Assembly: GCA_964247755.1 (NCBI GenBank)
Contig: CAXTVX010000001.1
Span: 62,001-126,000 of the forward strand
Direction of reading: 5' to 3'
Length of the DNA: 64,000 nucleotides
DNA from: Lichenicola sp964247755
Lineage (GTDB): Bacteria; Pseudomonadota; Alphaproteobacteria; Acetobacterales; Acetobacteraceae
Both the position numbers and the translations under genes were made by a program. The number at the start of each line of letters is the position of its first letter. Position 1 is the stretch's first letter. A model generated the notes under the pieces. That model did not search any database. It was given only the letters and a program-made list of their open reading frames with translations, and was not told the DNA's origin. Below are positions 32,050-39,819 of the stretch, piece after piece.

Positions 32050-32844
32050 CTACTCCTCCACCCCGCCTGGATGGCTCGGCGCCGGGTGCCACTGCATGTG
32101 CTGGCCGCCGTCGAGCGCCAGCATCTGCCCGGTCACCGAGGGCAGGCACAGCAGCGACAGGGCCGCCCGCGCCACCTCGCCGGGGCTGGTGCCGCGGCCG
32201 AGCGGCACGCTCTCGCACTGCCTGCGGAACTGCGCCTCGTCCTGGCGCGCGCTCGGCAGCGCCGGCCCGGGACCGAGCGCGTTCACCCGGATCCCGCGCG
32301 GCGCCAGCGCCAGCGCCATGGACTGCGTCAGCGCCCACAGGGCGGCCTTGGACAGGCTGTAGGACACGAAATGCGGGGTCGGCGACCAGACCCGCTGGTC
32401 CAGCATGTTCAGCACCATGCCCTCCGCCCCCTCCGGCAGGCGTGCGGCGAAATCCTGCATCAGGCGGAACGGCGCGCGCAGGTTGGGCTCCAGGTGCCGG
32501 TCCCAGGAGGTGCGGTCGGCATCGTGCCACTCGTCGCGCTCGAAGGTGCTGGCGTTGTTCACCAGCACGCCCACCGGCCCGAGCGCCGCCTCCGCGTCGG
32601 GCACCAGCCGAGCCACCTCGTCCTCGCGCGACAGCTCAGCCAGGAGCAGCGCGCCCTTGACGCCGCGATCCTCGATCGCGCGCAGCGTGGCCCGCGCGTC
32701 CTCGCCGTCGCGCCGGCTGTGCAGCGCCACCGCGAAGCCGCACTCGGCAAAGGTCAGCGCCATCGCCCGGCCCAGGCGGGCAGCGCCGCCGGTGACCAGC
32801 ACCGCGCGGGGGATCGCGGACGGGATCGGCCAGATCACGCTCAC
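32050..32844 (-). CDS. SDR oxidoreductase, pteridine reductase / FolM-like
   Basis: Short-chain reductase of 264 residues with cofactor motif VTGGAARLGRAMA, VNNAS and the catalytic YSLSK. The usual catalytic Ser is replaced: the strand reads MVLNMLDQRVW, which places an Asp exactly 13 residues before the catalytic Tyr, as in pteridine reductase PTR1 (Asp181-Tyr194). This and its position next to folB argue for dihydropteridine or dihydromonapterin reduction. It follows recR by 10 nt. Other SDR activities cannot be excluded. Confidence 0.8.
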   Translation of the reverse strand: MSVIWPIPSAIPRAVLVTGGAARLGRAMALTFAECGFAVALHSRRDGEDARATLRAIEDRGVKGALLLAELSREDEVARLVPDAEAALGPVGVLVNNASTFERDEWHDADRTSWDRHLEPNLRAPFRLMQDFAARLPEGAEGMVLNMLDQRVWSPTPHFVSYSLSKAALWALTQSMALALAPRGIRVNALGPGPALPSARQDEAQFRRQCESVPLGRGTSPGEVARAALSLLCLPSVTGQMLALDGGQHMQWHPAPSHPGGVEE

Positions 32845-32854
32845 GACCGGAGGC

Positions 32855-33445
32855 TCACGATCGTCGCGCCATCAGCGCCGCCGCCAGGGTGCCGTCGTCC
32901 AGCACGTCCAGCGCGCCGCCCATCGGCACTCCCTGCGCTACCCGGCTCACCGTCACGTCGAACGGGGCGAGGCGCTCCGCCAGCCAATGCGTGGTGGTCG
33001 CCCCCTCCACCGTGGCGCCGAGCGCCAGGATCACCTCGCGCACCCCGCCTCCTTCGATCCGGGCCAGCAAAGGCGTGGTGGACAGGTCGTCCGGACCGGT
33101 GCCGCCCAGCGCCGACAGGGTGCCGCCCAGCACGTGGTACAGCCCGCGATGCACCCCTGCCCGCTCCAGCGCCCACAGGTCGCCGACGCCCTCCACCACG
33201 CAGACGATGCTGCGGTCGCGATGCGGGTCGTCGCAGATCGCGCACGGGTCGCGGCTGTCGAGGTTGCCGCACAGAGAGCAGGTGCGCACCGTGCGCGCCG
33301 CCTGCTCCATCGCGCTGGCCAGCGGCAACAGCCGGGTGCGCGGCTGGCGCAACAGGGTGAGCGCCGCCCGCCTGGCGCTGCGCGGGCCGAAGCCGGGCAG
33401 GCGCGCCAGCAGCTCGATCAGCCGCTCGATCTCCGGACCGCCCAC
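32855..33445 (-). CDS. recR: Recombination protein RecR
   Basis: RecR works with RecO (and RecF) to load RecA on gapped DNA. The 196-residue protein shows the helix-hairpin-helix LARLPGFGPRSARRAALTLL, the zinc finger CSLCGNLDSRDPCAIC, and the Toprim domain opening VCVVEGVGDLWALERAG. Its C-terminus reads VSRVAQGVPMGGALDVLDDG, close to the usual ARGLPVGGDLEY motif. It is 9 nt after ybaB, in the standard dnaX-ybaB-recR order. Confidence 0.97.
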   Translation of the reverse strand: MGGPEIERLIELLARLPGFGPRSARRAALTLLRQPRTRLLPLASAMEQAARTVRTCSLCGNLDSRDPCAICDDPHRDRSIVCVVEGVGDLWALERAGVHRGLYHVLGGTLSALGGTGPDDLSTTPLLARIEGGGVREVILALGATVEGATTTHWLAERLAPFDVTVSRVAQGVPMGGALDVLDDGTLAAALMARRS

Positions 33446-33454
33446 AGGCGAGAA

Positions 33455-33778
33455 CTAGAACGGCAGCTTCATGCCGGGCGGCAGGCTCAGCCCGCCAGTG
33501 ACCTTCTGCATCTCCTCGGCGGTGCGCGTCTCCAGATGCCGCCGCGCCTCGGCGTGGGCAGCGACGATCAGGTCCTCCAGCATCTCGGTTTCCGCGGGAT
33601 CCGCCAGCTTGGGGTCGATGCGGATGCGCTTGAGGTCGCCCTTGCCGGTCAGGGTCATCGCCACCATCCCGGCGCCGGCGGTGCCCTCCACCTCGATGGT
33701 GGCGAGGCCCGCCTGCATCTCCTCCATCTTGGCCTGCATCTGCGACGCCTGCTTCATCAGGCCGGCGAGGTTCTTCAT
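33455..33778 (-). CDS. ybaB: YbaB/EbfC nucleoid-associated protein
   Basis: Small DNA-binding protein often co-transcribed with dnaX and recR. The 107-residue protein begins MKNLAGLMKQASQMQAKMEE and carries the central GMVAMTLTGKGDLKRIRIDP strands and the MLEDLIVAAHAEARRHLE helix. ATG at 33778 matches the conserved N-terminus and is preceded by GGAGAG; an upstream in-frame ATG at 33805 would overlap the dnaX stop. Confidence 0.95.
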   Translation of the reverse strand: MKNLAGLMKQASQMQAKMEEMQAGLATIEVEGTAGAGMVAMTLTGKGDLKRIRIDPKLADPAETEMLEDLIVAAHAEARRHLETRTAEEMQKVTGGLSLPPGMKLPF

Positions 33779-33801
33779 GCGGTGCTCTCCTTGAACAACG
33801 T

Positions 33802-35775
33802 TCATCGTCCGGCGCGCGGATCGTCCAGGTCGTCGAGCCCGACCGGCTCGGAATCGTCCGGCGCGAACTCCATGTCGGGCGCCTCCGGCTCCGGCAGAAG
33901 AGGCTCGGCAGACAGGCCGTCGGCCGGAGCCGCGGCCACCGCCGGTTCCGGCGGCAGCCCGTAATCGTCCAGCGACGCGTCGTTCACCGCGCCCAGCTTC
34001 GCGCCCGGAAACGCGGCCAGGATCGCCTGCACCAGCGGATGCGCTTCCGCCTCGCGGGTCCGGTCGGCGTCCAGCGCCCCGGCCTGCTCGGCCAGCGTCG
34101 GCTCTCCCGGCGCGCGCACCACGGCGATGGTCCAGCGCGTCGCCGTGGCCTCGCTCAGGATCGCCGCCAGGCGCTGTGACAGGTCGCGCGGCGCCTGCGG
34201 CTCCAGCCGGAGCTCGATCACCGGCGGCGCGAACCGCACCAGGTGGGCGCAGTGGCGCAGGTGGCCGTGCAGCATCGCCTCGCGCCGGCTCGCGACAAAG
34301 GCGACCGCCTCGCGCCAGCTGCGCAGGCTTGGCGGCGGCGGCGGTTCGGCGGGCAGAGCCGCAGGCGGCGGCGCCGTCGCGACCGGTTCAGGCTCCGGCT
34401 CCGGCGCACGCAGCGCATTGCCCTGCACCGGCTGCCGCGACGTTCCGCCGACCGACGGGACGGCAGCAACCGGGACCGGAGGCGGCGGCGCCTGCTGCAC
34501 CACCGCCTGCGGCCCCTGCGCCTGGATCTGGCGCACCAGCTCGCCCGGCGTCGGCAGGTCGGCGACGTGGCACAGCCGGATCAGCACCATCTCGGCCGCC
34601 TCGCGCCGGTCGGGTGCGGTCTCCACCTCGGCCACGCCCTTGAGCAGCATCTGCCAGGTGCGTCCCAGCACCGGCACCGACAGCCGGTCGGCCAGGGCCG
34701 TGCCACGCACCCGCTCGGCTTCCGGCAGCTCGCCACCATGGCGCAGGGCGGGGATCGCCTTCAGGCGGGACACGGTGTGGATCAACTCCAGCAGGTCGGC
34801 CAGCATCACGCCGAGGTCGGCGCCCCGCGCATGCGCCTGGTCGGTGATCGCCAGCGCTGCCGTCGCCTGTCCGGCCATCACCGCATCGAGGAGGTCGAAC
34901 ACCAGGCCGCGATCGGCCAGCCCCAGCATGTCGGCGACCCGCTCGGCGCGGATCACGGCGTCGCCTTCCGTGCTTCCTTGCGCGATCGCCTGGTCCAGCA
35001 GCGACAGCCCGTCGCGCACCGAGCCGTCGGCGGCGCGCGCGATCAGCGCCAGGGCCTCGGCGTCGATCGCCGCCCCTTCCTTCTCCGCGATCCGGGCGAA
35101 ATGCGCCGCCAGCTCCGCCTGCCCGACCCGGCGCAGGTCGTAGCGCTGGCAGCGCGACAGCACCGTCACCGGCACGCGACGCAGCTCGGTGGTGGCGAAG
35201 ATGAAGGTGACCTCTCTCGGCGGCTCCTCCAGCGTCTTGAGCAGCGCGTTGAACGCGTTGCGCGAGAGCATGTGCACCTCGTCGACGATGAACACCTTCA
35301 TCCGCGCCTGCATCGGCCGGAACCGGGTCGCCTCGATGATCTCGCGCACGTCGTCGATGCCGGTGCGCGACGCCGCGTCCATCTCCAGCACGTCGGGATG
35401 CCGGTCGGCCAGGATCGCGGTGCAGTTCGGGCACACCCCGCACGGGTCGGGGGTCGGGCCGCCCTTCCCGTCGGGGCCGATGCAGTTCAGGGCGCGGGCG
35501 ATGATCCGGGCGGTGGTGGTCTTGCCGACGCCGCGCACGCCGGTGAGCATGAAGGCGTGCGCCACCCGGCCGACCGCGAAGGCGCGTCGCAGGATGCGCA
35601 CGGTGGCGTCCTGGCCGATCAGGTCGTCGAAGCGGGTGGGCCGGTAGGTGCGGGCGAGGACGCGATACGGCGCCGTCGGTGCCGGAACGGCGGCGGACGC
35701 CGGGGCGTCGCCGAACAGGCCGGGCCCGTCGGCCGCCGGGGGCTCCGGCAGGCCCTGCTCGTCGTCGGCGATCAT
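33802..35775 (-). CDS. dnaX: DNA polymerase III subunit gamma/tau
   Basis: Clamp-loader ATPase of the replicative polymerase. The 657-residue protein has an N-terminal AAA+ module: YRPTRFDDLIGQDATVRILR, Walker A in TGVRGVGKTTTARIIARALN, a zinc site in CGVCPNC, Walker B in VFIVDEVHMLS, and sensor 1 in TFIFATTELRRVP. Domain III continues to about residue 390, followed by a Pro/Ala-rich linker and a tau-like C-terminal domain. An alpha-specific N-terminal extension of about 35 residues precedes the core. The SRP RNA gene lies just upstream. Confidence 0.97.
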   Translation of the reverse strand: MIADDEQGLPEPPAADGPGLFGDAPASAAVPAPTAPYRVLARTYRPTRFDDLIGQDATVRILRRAFAVGRVAHAFMLTGVRGVGKTTTARIIARALNCIGPDGKGGPTPDPCGVCPNCTAILADRHPDVLEMDAASRTGIDDVREIIEATRFRPMQARMKVFIVDEVHMLSRNAFNALLKTLEEPPREVTFIFATTELRRVPVTVLSRCQRYDLRRVGQAELAAHFARIAEKEGAAIDAEALALIARAADGSVRDGLSLLDQAIAQGSTEGDAVIRAERVADMLGLADRGLVFDLLDAVMAGQATAALAITDQAHARGADLGVMLADLLELIHTVSRLKAIPALRHGGELPEAERVRGTALADRLSVPVLGRTWQMLLKGVAEVETAPDRREAAEMVLIRLCHVADLPTPGELVRQIQAQGPQAVVQQAPPPPVPVAAVPSVGGTSRQPVQGNALRAPEPEPEPVATAPPPAALPAEPPPPPSLRSWREAVAFVASRREAMLHGHLRHCAHLVRFAPPVIELRLEPQAPRDLSQRLAAILSEATATRWTIAVVRAPGEPTLAEQAGALDADRTREAEAHPLVQAILAAFPGAKLGAVNDASLDDYGLPPEPAVAAAPADGLSAEPLLPEPEAPDMEFAPDDSEPVGLDDLDDPRAGR

Positions 35776-35795
35776 CGGCTGGTCATGGTGACGGT

Positions 35796-35892
35796 GGGAG
35801 GCCGAACGAACGACCCGAGCGGAAACTCACTGCGGCTGCTTCCTTCCGGACCTGACCGGGTTGGCAAGGCGCCCGTCCGCTGCCGACCTCCC
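35796..35892 (-). ncRNA. ffs: Bacterial small signal recognition particle RNA (4.5S)
   Basis: The minus strand contains GGTCAGGTCCGGAAGGAAGC followed by AGCC, the universal SRP domain IV motif that binds Ffh. Flanking arms GGGAGGTCG (5' end, 35892-35884) and CGGCCTCCC (3' end, about 35804-35796) pair over nine positions to close a hairpin RNA of about 97 nt. Position directly upstream of dnaX is the usual alphaproteobacterial location. Ends are set from the pairing and may be off by a few bases. Confidence 0.93.
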
Positions 35893-35962
35893 GGGCGCGT
35901 CTTAACACACCTCCCCCCGTGGGCCACAAGAGGCGAGTGGGGACACCGATGGAGTACCGGTC

Positions 35963-36874
35963 CTGGACGCGACCTTCTATGCCGGCGGCCGGCACGACCG
36001 CGCCGCCAACGACCGCGACGACGACGCGCTGATGGCGGCCCGGCTGGCCGATCCGGCGGCGCGCTTCATCCCGCTATGGCGCGGCCGGCACGTGTTCGCG
36101 CCAGGCGAGGGCGACGGCCTGGCGGCCGCCATGCCGCACCGGCGCGACTTCCCCGATGGCACGCCGCCCGACACGCTGCCCTGGACCTTTCTCGGCCTGG
36201 ACGGAACGGGCCCGCTGTTCTCCGTCGACCTCGGCGCGCATGACGACCCGGCGCCGCTGCTGCCGCCCGGGCTCGGCCCGTTCGAGGAGCTGCGGCCGCT
36301 GGCGGGGCTGCTGCCGGCTGACCAGGCGGCGCTGCTGGCGCAGGCGCGCGGCATGCACCATTGGCGACGCACCCACCGGTTCTGCGGCGAATGCGGCCTG
36401 CCGATGCAACCCGAGCAGGGCGGCCACCGCCTCGCCTGCCCGGACGGCCACCACGCCTTTCCGCGCACCGACCCGGTGGTGATCATGCTGGTGCGCCACG
36501 GCGAGCGGGCGCTGCTGGCCCGCGGCGTCCGCTTCCCGCCGAACCGTCGCACCGTGTCGGCGCTGGCCGGCTTCATCGAGCCGGGCGAGAGCCTGGAGGA
36601 GGCGGTGGCGCGCGAGGTGTGGGAGGAGGTGGGCGTCCGGGTGCACGGGGTGCGCTACCTGGCGAGCCAGCCCTGGCCGTTCCCCGGCTCGCTGATGCTG
36701 GGCTGCCACGCGGAGACCGACGACCCCGCGCTGACGATCGACCCCCACGAGATCGTGTCGGCGCGCTGGGTCACGCGGACGGAAGTGCGGAACGCCGATC
36801 CTGCGGACTTCGACATCCCCGACCGCACCGCGATCGCCCGGCAGCTGATCGACGCCTGGCTGGACGAGGGCTGA
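35963..36874 (+). CDS. nudC: NAD(+) diphosphatase (NudC), start codon unresolved
   Basis: Nudix hydrolase that cleaves NADH and decaps NAD-capped RNA. The Nudix box GFIEPGESLEEAVAREVWEE plus VGV is intact, followed by the NudC-specific SQPWPFPGSLMLG. The family N-terminus FYAGGRHDRAAND and then RFIPLWRG is encoded in frame upstream of the first ATG (36032), but no ATG, GTG or TTG exists between the stop at 35903-35905 and 36032. CTG at 35963 is given as a provisional start. The zinc ribbon has CGEC and one further Cys, while the fourth ligand seems replaced (CPDGHH). Confidence 0.85.
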   Translation: MDATFYAGGRHDRAANDRDDDALMAARLADPAARFIPLWRGRHVFAPGEGDGLAAAMPHRRDFPDGTPPDTLPWTFLGLDGTGPLFSVDLGAHDDPAPLLPPGLGPFEELRPLAGLLPADQAALLAQARGMHHWRRTHRFCGECGLPMQPEQGGHRLACPDGHHAFPRTDPVVIMLVRHGERALLARGVRFPPNRRTVSALAGFIEPGESLEEAVAREVWEEVGVRVHGVRYLASQPWPFPGSLMLGCHAETDDPALTIDPHEIVSARWVTRTEVRNADPADFDIPDRTAIARQLIDAWLDEG

Positions 36875-37199
36875 AGCTCAGGACCGTTGCCGCAGCCGCT
36901 GCGCCCAGAGCGGCCCGGTCTCGTCGCCCGGCTCCCACTGCTCGGTCGTGGTCCAGGGCTGCCAGTAGCACAACCGAGTCCCGCGGAAGGTTCCCAAGCA
37001 GAATCATGCGGAACAGGACCATCATGCTGGACAGAAAGCCAGGCAGATACACGACGAGAAGCGGACAACCGCTCACGAACATGAAGTAGACGCACCAAAA
37101 ACGTTTCCTGCGCCGGCCGATAGCGACCGCAATTACGGATACGGAGGATCTTCCTATCAAGTAAGGAAAACCGGCAGCCAACAGCTCGGTCTCGTTCAT
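36771..37199 (-). CDS. Doubtful small membrane-protein ORF in a lower-GC patch
   Basis: A 142-codon frame begins MNETELLAAGFPYLIGRSSV and contains two hydrophobic stretches (about residues 38-52 and 56-70). Its first 80 codons lie in DNA of visibly lower GC than the surroundings, with less GC-biased third positions. The last third overlaps the nudC 3' end antisense and looks like a shadow frame. No ribosome site precedes the ATG. It may be a decayed or acquired fragment; no family recognised. Confidence 0.2.
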   Translation of the reverse strand: MNETELLAAGFPYLIGRSSVSVIAVAIGRRRKRFWCVYFMFVSGCPLLVVYLPGFLSSMMVLFRMILLGNLPRDSVVLLAALDHDRAVGAGRRDRAALGAAAAATVLSFSPRPARRRSAAGRSRCGRGCRSPQDRRSALPSA

Positions 37200-37390
37200 G
37201 CAGGCGGGAACAGACTCATCAGAACAGCGGTGCAGGGCTTATTGACGGCTAATTCTGCAGAATGCGGAGCAGTTGGACGGGTGACGTACCTGAGGGAGCA
37301 CCGCCCTCCGCGGGCGGCGCATGGGGCGACGGGTGCGGGACGGGCACGCGGTTTGCTTGGCACCTGTCCCGCCGCGTCGTTGGGCGGAGG
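36875..37390. other. Intergenic, partly lower-GC stretch of about 515 bp
   Basis: Apart from the doubtful minus-strand frame at 36771-37199, nothing is recognised between nudC and the DUF892 gene. GC falls noticeably at about 36960-37270, unlike the flanks, which suggests DNA of different origin or decay. Confidence 0.45.
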
Positions 37391-37876
37391 CTACTGAACC
37401 GCGGACTTCTGGGCGCTTTCGGCAAGGCTGCTGGAGAACTCGTCGCTTTTGTATATTTCCGAGACCATGGCCTTGAGTTTGCCGGCCCGCTCGGACATGC
37501 CGAGGGCCTCGGCGTAGGCGGCGACGGTGCCGAAACCGGCGAGGCCGTAGTGCGACATGCGCTGGTACTGGGCAATCATCTCCAGGTCGCGCAGTTCGGG
37601 GGGCAGGTCGGAGTCGAGGGCGTGCTTGGTGGCTTCGGCGACCAGGCCCTGCATGCCCGGGCACGGGCTGCTGCCTTCGGCGTCGGCGTGCTCGCGGAGG
37701 GCCAGGGTGTGCTTCTCGATGCCGCTCACGGACTGCTCGAAGAGCTGCCTGATCCTCGGGTCGGTGGCCTTCTCGGCGAAGGACTGGACGATGGCGCGCA
37801 TCTGGTCGTTGGAGGACCAAAGGTCGCGCATGTCGGCCGTGTAGAGTTCCTTGAGGGTGCGAGGCGCTGTTGCCAA
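37391..37876 (-). CDS. DUF892/YciE-type ferritin-like protein
   Basis: The 161-residue protein opens ATAPRTLKELYTADMRDLWS, the characteristic YciE/DUF892 N-terminal helix. It continues RIRQLFEQSVSGIEKHTLAL, LRDLEMIAQYQRMSHYGLAG and TVAAYAEALGM, giving the Glu/His pattern of a ferritin-like four-helix bundle. TTG at 37876 is chosen as start because GGAGGAA lies 7 nt before it. It is only distantly similar to the DUF892 gene at 7861. The surroundings (IS remnant, low-GC patch) suggest a mobile or stress-related accessory setting. Confidence 0.85.
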   Translation of the reverse strand: MATAPRTLKELYTADMRDLWSSNDQMRAIVQSFAEKATDPRIRQLFEQSVSGIEKHTLALREHADAEGSSPCPGMQGLVAEATKHALDSDLPPELRDLEMIAQYQRMSHYGLAGFGTVAAYAEALGMSERAGKLKAMVSEIYKSDEFSSSLAESAQKSAVQ

Positions 37877-38059
37877 TTTATGTTCCTCCAGACAGGTGGC
37901 TCGTTCGAGATGCGAGCGGGCGGTGAACGCCGAAGCGCTCGGGCCGTTCTCGATAGTTGGGAATGCAGGCGAGCGATGTCCCAGAGTTGAACGGCGGGGC
38001 ACGGGGGTCGCTGGGGCGTGGCCTTCCTGCTGGCGCCAAGCCGGAACCACCAGCTGCCT

Positions 38060-38430
38060 TCATGCCATCCCGCTGCCGGATAAGCTGCCCAGGGTGCCGA
38101 AGGGGTCGGTCGCGGACCGCGGTTACAGCAGCCAGGCCTTCCAGGAGCACATCTGGAGCTGGGAACACGTCCGGCGATCCCGACGCGCCGGAACGAGGAG
38201 ATGCTGTCCTGTCGGCCCTGGATCCACACGAACCGCAATGAGGTCGAGCGGTTGTGGGCCAAAGAAGGTCTGGCTGCGAAGCAGGCCGACCGCGCGATCG
38301 CCACGCGATACGTTGGAGCCGCGAAGCGGATCAAGGACCATGCGGTCCTTCATGGGCATCCTGTGCTCCACCGCCGCGTGCGACTGGATCAAGAACCGAC
38401 AGGCCTTGGTCCTGATGATCCTGTCAGCCC
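38060..38430 (+). pseudogene. Degenerate IS5-family transposase, 3' part
   Basis: Three segments in shifting frames recreate the C-terminal half of an IS5-type DDE transposase. About 38060-38165 reads VPKGSVADRGYSSQAFQEHI, including the catalytic-Asp region. About 38216-38316 reads IHTNRNEVERLWAKE and AIATRYV, the catalytic-Glu region, in a second frame. From 38340 MRSFMGILCSTAACDWIKN returns to the first frame. At least two frameshifts make it non-functional. The N-terminal half is missing and I see no terminal inverted repeats or target duplication. Confidence 0.8.
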
Positions 38431-38844
38431 GAGTAGGCCCACCAACGTGCCACGTGATGCGTATCCTTAAAGGACGACCTCGATCCGGAAGCCTCGCCGC
38501 CGGGTTCCTGATGTCGGGAAGCTCATGATCCGGACGTTCAAACGAACATCCTCGAGCACGCCTTCCTTCGGGGCCGGCAGTTCGCCGTATTCCTCGGACT
38601 TTCTGTCCGGGCCGGACTGTTCGATCGATGCGGACGCATGGACTGGCCGGATGTTGCGCAACCCGCAGGGACGGCGGGACCCAGCACCCGTTGCCGCTGC
38701 GCATGCAGCCGTGTAGGAGATTCGCGTCGAAAGCCCGCCTCGACATGCGCGTGCGCCGGAACGCGTCCCGAGCCGCCGCATGGTCGGGTGGCGGGATAGA
38801 TCCTGCCGACACGCCGGCCGGCACAAGCTTCGAGGACGCGCCGC
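38431..38844. other. Non-coding stretch between IS remnant and sugar kinase
   Basis: About 410 bp with no supported gene. An open frame at 38525-38716 has no recognisable features. The right end should carry the promoter of the kinase-epimerase-dehydrogenase cluster. Confidence 0.4.
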
Positions 38845-39819
38845 ATGCCGGCACAGGCCGACCTTTCCACGCCCAGCCGCATCGTCACCCTCGGCGAGGT
38901 CGTGGTCGAGATCATGGCGGAGGAACGCGGCCACGGCTTCCGCGAGCCGCTGACGCTGCGCGGCCCGTTCCCGTCCGGGGCGCCGGCGATCTTCATCGAC
39001 CAGGTGGCGAAGCTCGGTCATCCGGCCGGCCTGATCGCCTCGGTCGGCGACGACGATTTCGGCCGGCTGAACATCGAGCGCCTCCAGCGCGACGGCGTGG
39101 ACACCAGCGCGATCCGGGTGCACCCCGACCACGTCACCGGCAGCGCCTTCGTGCGCTACCGCCCCGACGGCGAGCGGGACTTCGTGTTCAACATCAGGAA
39201 CAGCGCCTGCGGCCAGACCCGCATCACCGCGGACGGCGAGCGGCTGCTGTCGGGCTGCGCGCACCTGCACGTCATGGGCTCGTCGCTGTTCTCGGCCCGG
39301 CTGATCGACGAGGCGGCGAAGGCGGTCGGCCAGATCAGGGCGCAGGGCGGCACGGTCTCGTTCGACCCCAACGTGCGCAAGGAGATGCTCGACATTCCCG
39401 GGATGCGCGCAGCACTGGAGGCGATGCTGCGCGCCTGCGACCTGTTCATGCCGAGCGGGCCGGAGCTGATGCTGCTGACCGGGGCCGACACGGAGGAGCG
39501 CGCGGTGGCGGAGATCCTGGGGCTCGGCGTGTCGGGCATCGTGGTCAAGCGCGGCAGCGCCGGCGCCAGCTTCCACGATGGGGCGCAGACCCTCCACCTG
39601 CCGGCCTTCGCGGTCGCCGAGCTCGATCCGACCGGGGCCGGGGACTGCTTCGGCGCCACCTTTGTCACCTGCCGGCAGCAGGGCCGCAGCGTCGCCGACA
39701 GCCTGCGCTATGCCAACGCCAGCGGCGCGCTGGCGGTGGGTCGTCGCGGGCCGATGGAAGGCACCGCCGGCTTCGCGGAACTCGACGCGCTGATCGCCGG
39801 CGCCGGGATCCCGGCATGA
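38845..39819 (+). CDS. PfkB-family sugar kinase, probably tagatose kinase
   Basis: Ribokinase-fold kinase of 324 residues. N-terminal RIVTLGEVVVEIMAEERGHG and SVGDDDFGRLNIERLQRDGV bind the sugar; the C-terminal DPTGAGDCFGATFVT holds the anion hole and catalytic Asp. It overlaps the GatZ-like gene (ATGA) and precedes a polyol dehydrogenase. The same trio in Agrobacterium degrades galactitol: dehydrogenation to tagatose, phosphorylation by a PfkB kinase, then epimerisation. A tagatose or related ketohexose substrate is therefore likely, not proven. Confidence 0.85.
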   Translation: MPAQADLSTPSRIVTLGEVVVEIMAEERGHGFREPLTLRGPFPSGAPAIFIDQVAKLGHPAGLIASVGDDDFGRLNIERLQRDGVDTSAIRVHPDHVTGSAFVRYRPDGERDFVFNIRNSACGQTRITADGERLLSGCAHLHVMGSSLFSARLIDEAAKAVGQIRAQGGTVSFDPNVRKEMLDIPGMRAALEAMLRACDLFMPSGPELMLLTGADTEERAVAEILGLGVSGIVVKRGSAGASFHDGAQTLHLPAFAVAELDPTGAGDCFGATFVTCRQQGRSVADSLRYANASGALAVGRRGPMEGTAGFAELDALIAGAGIPA

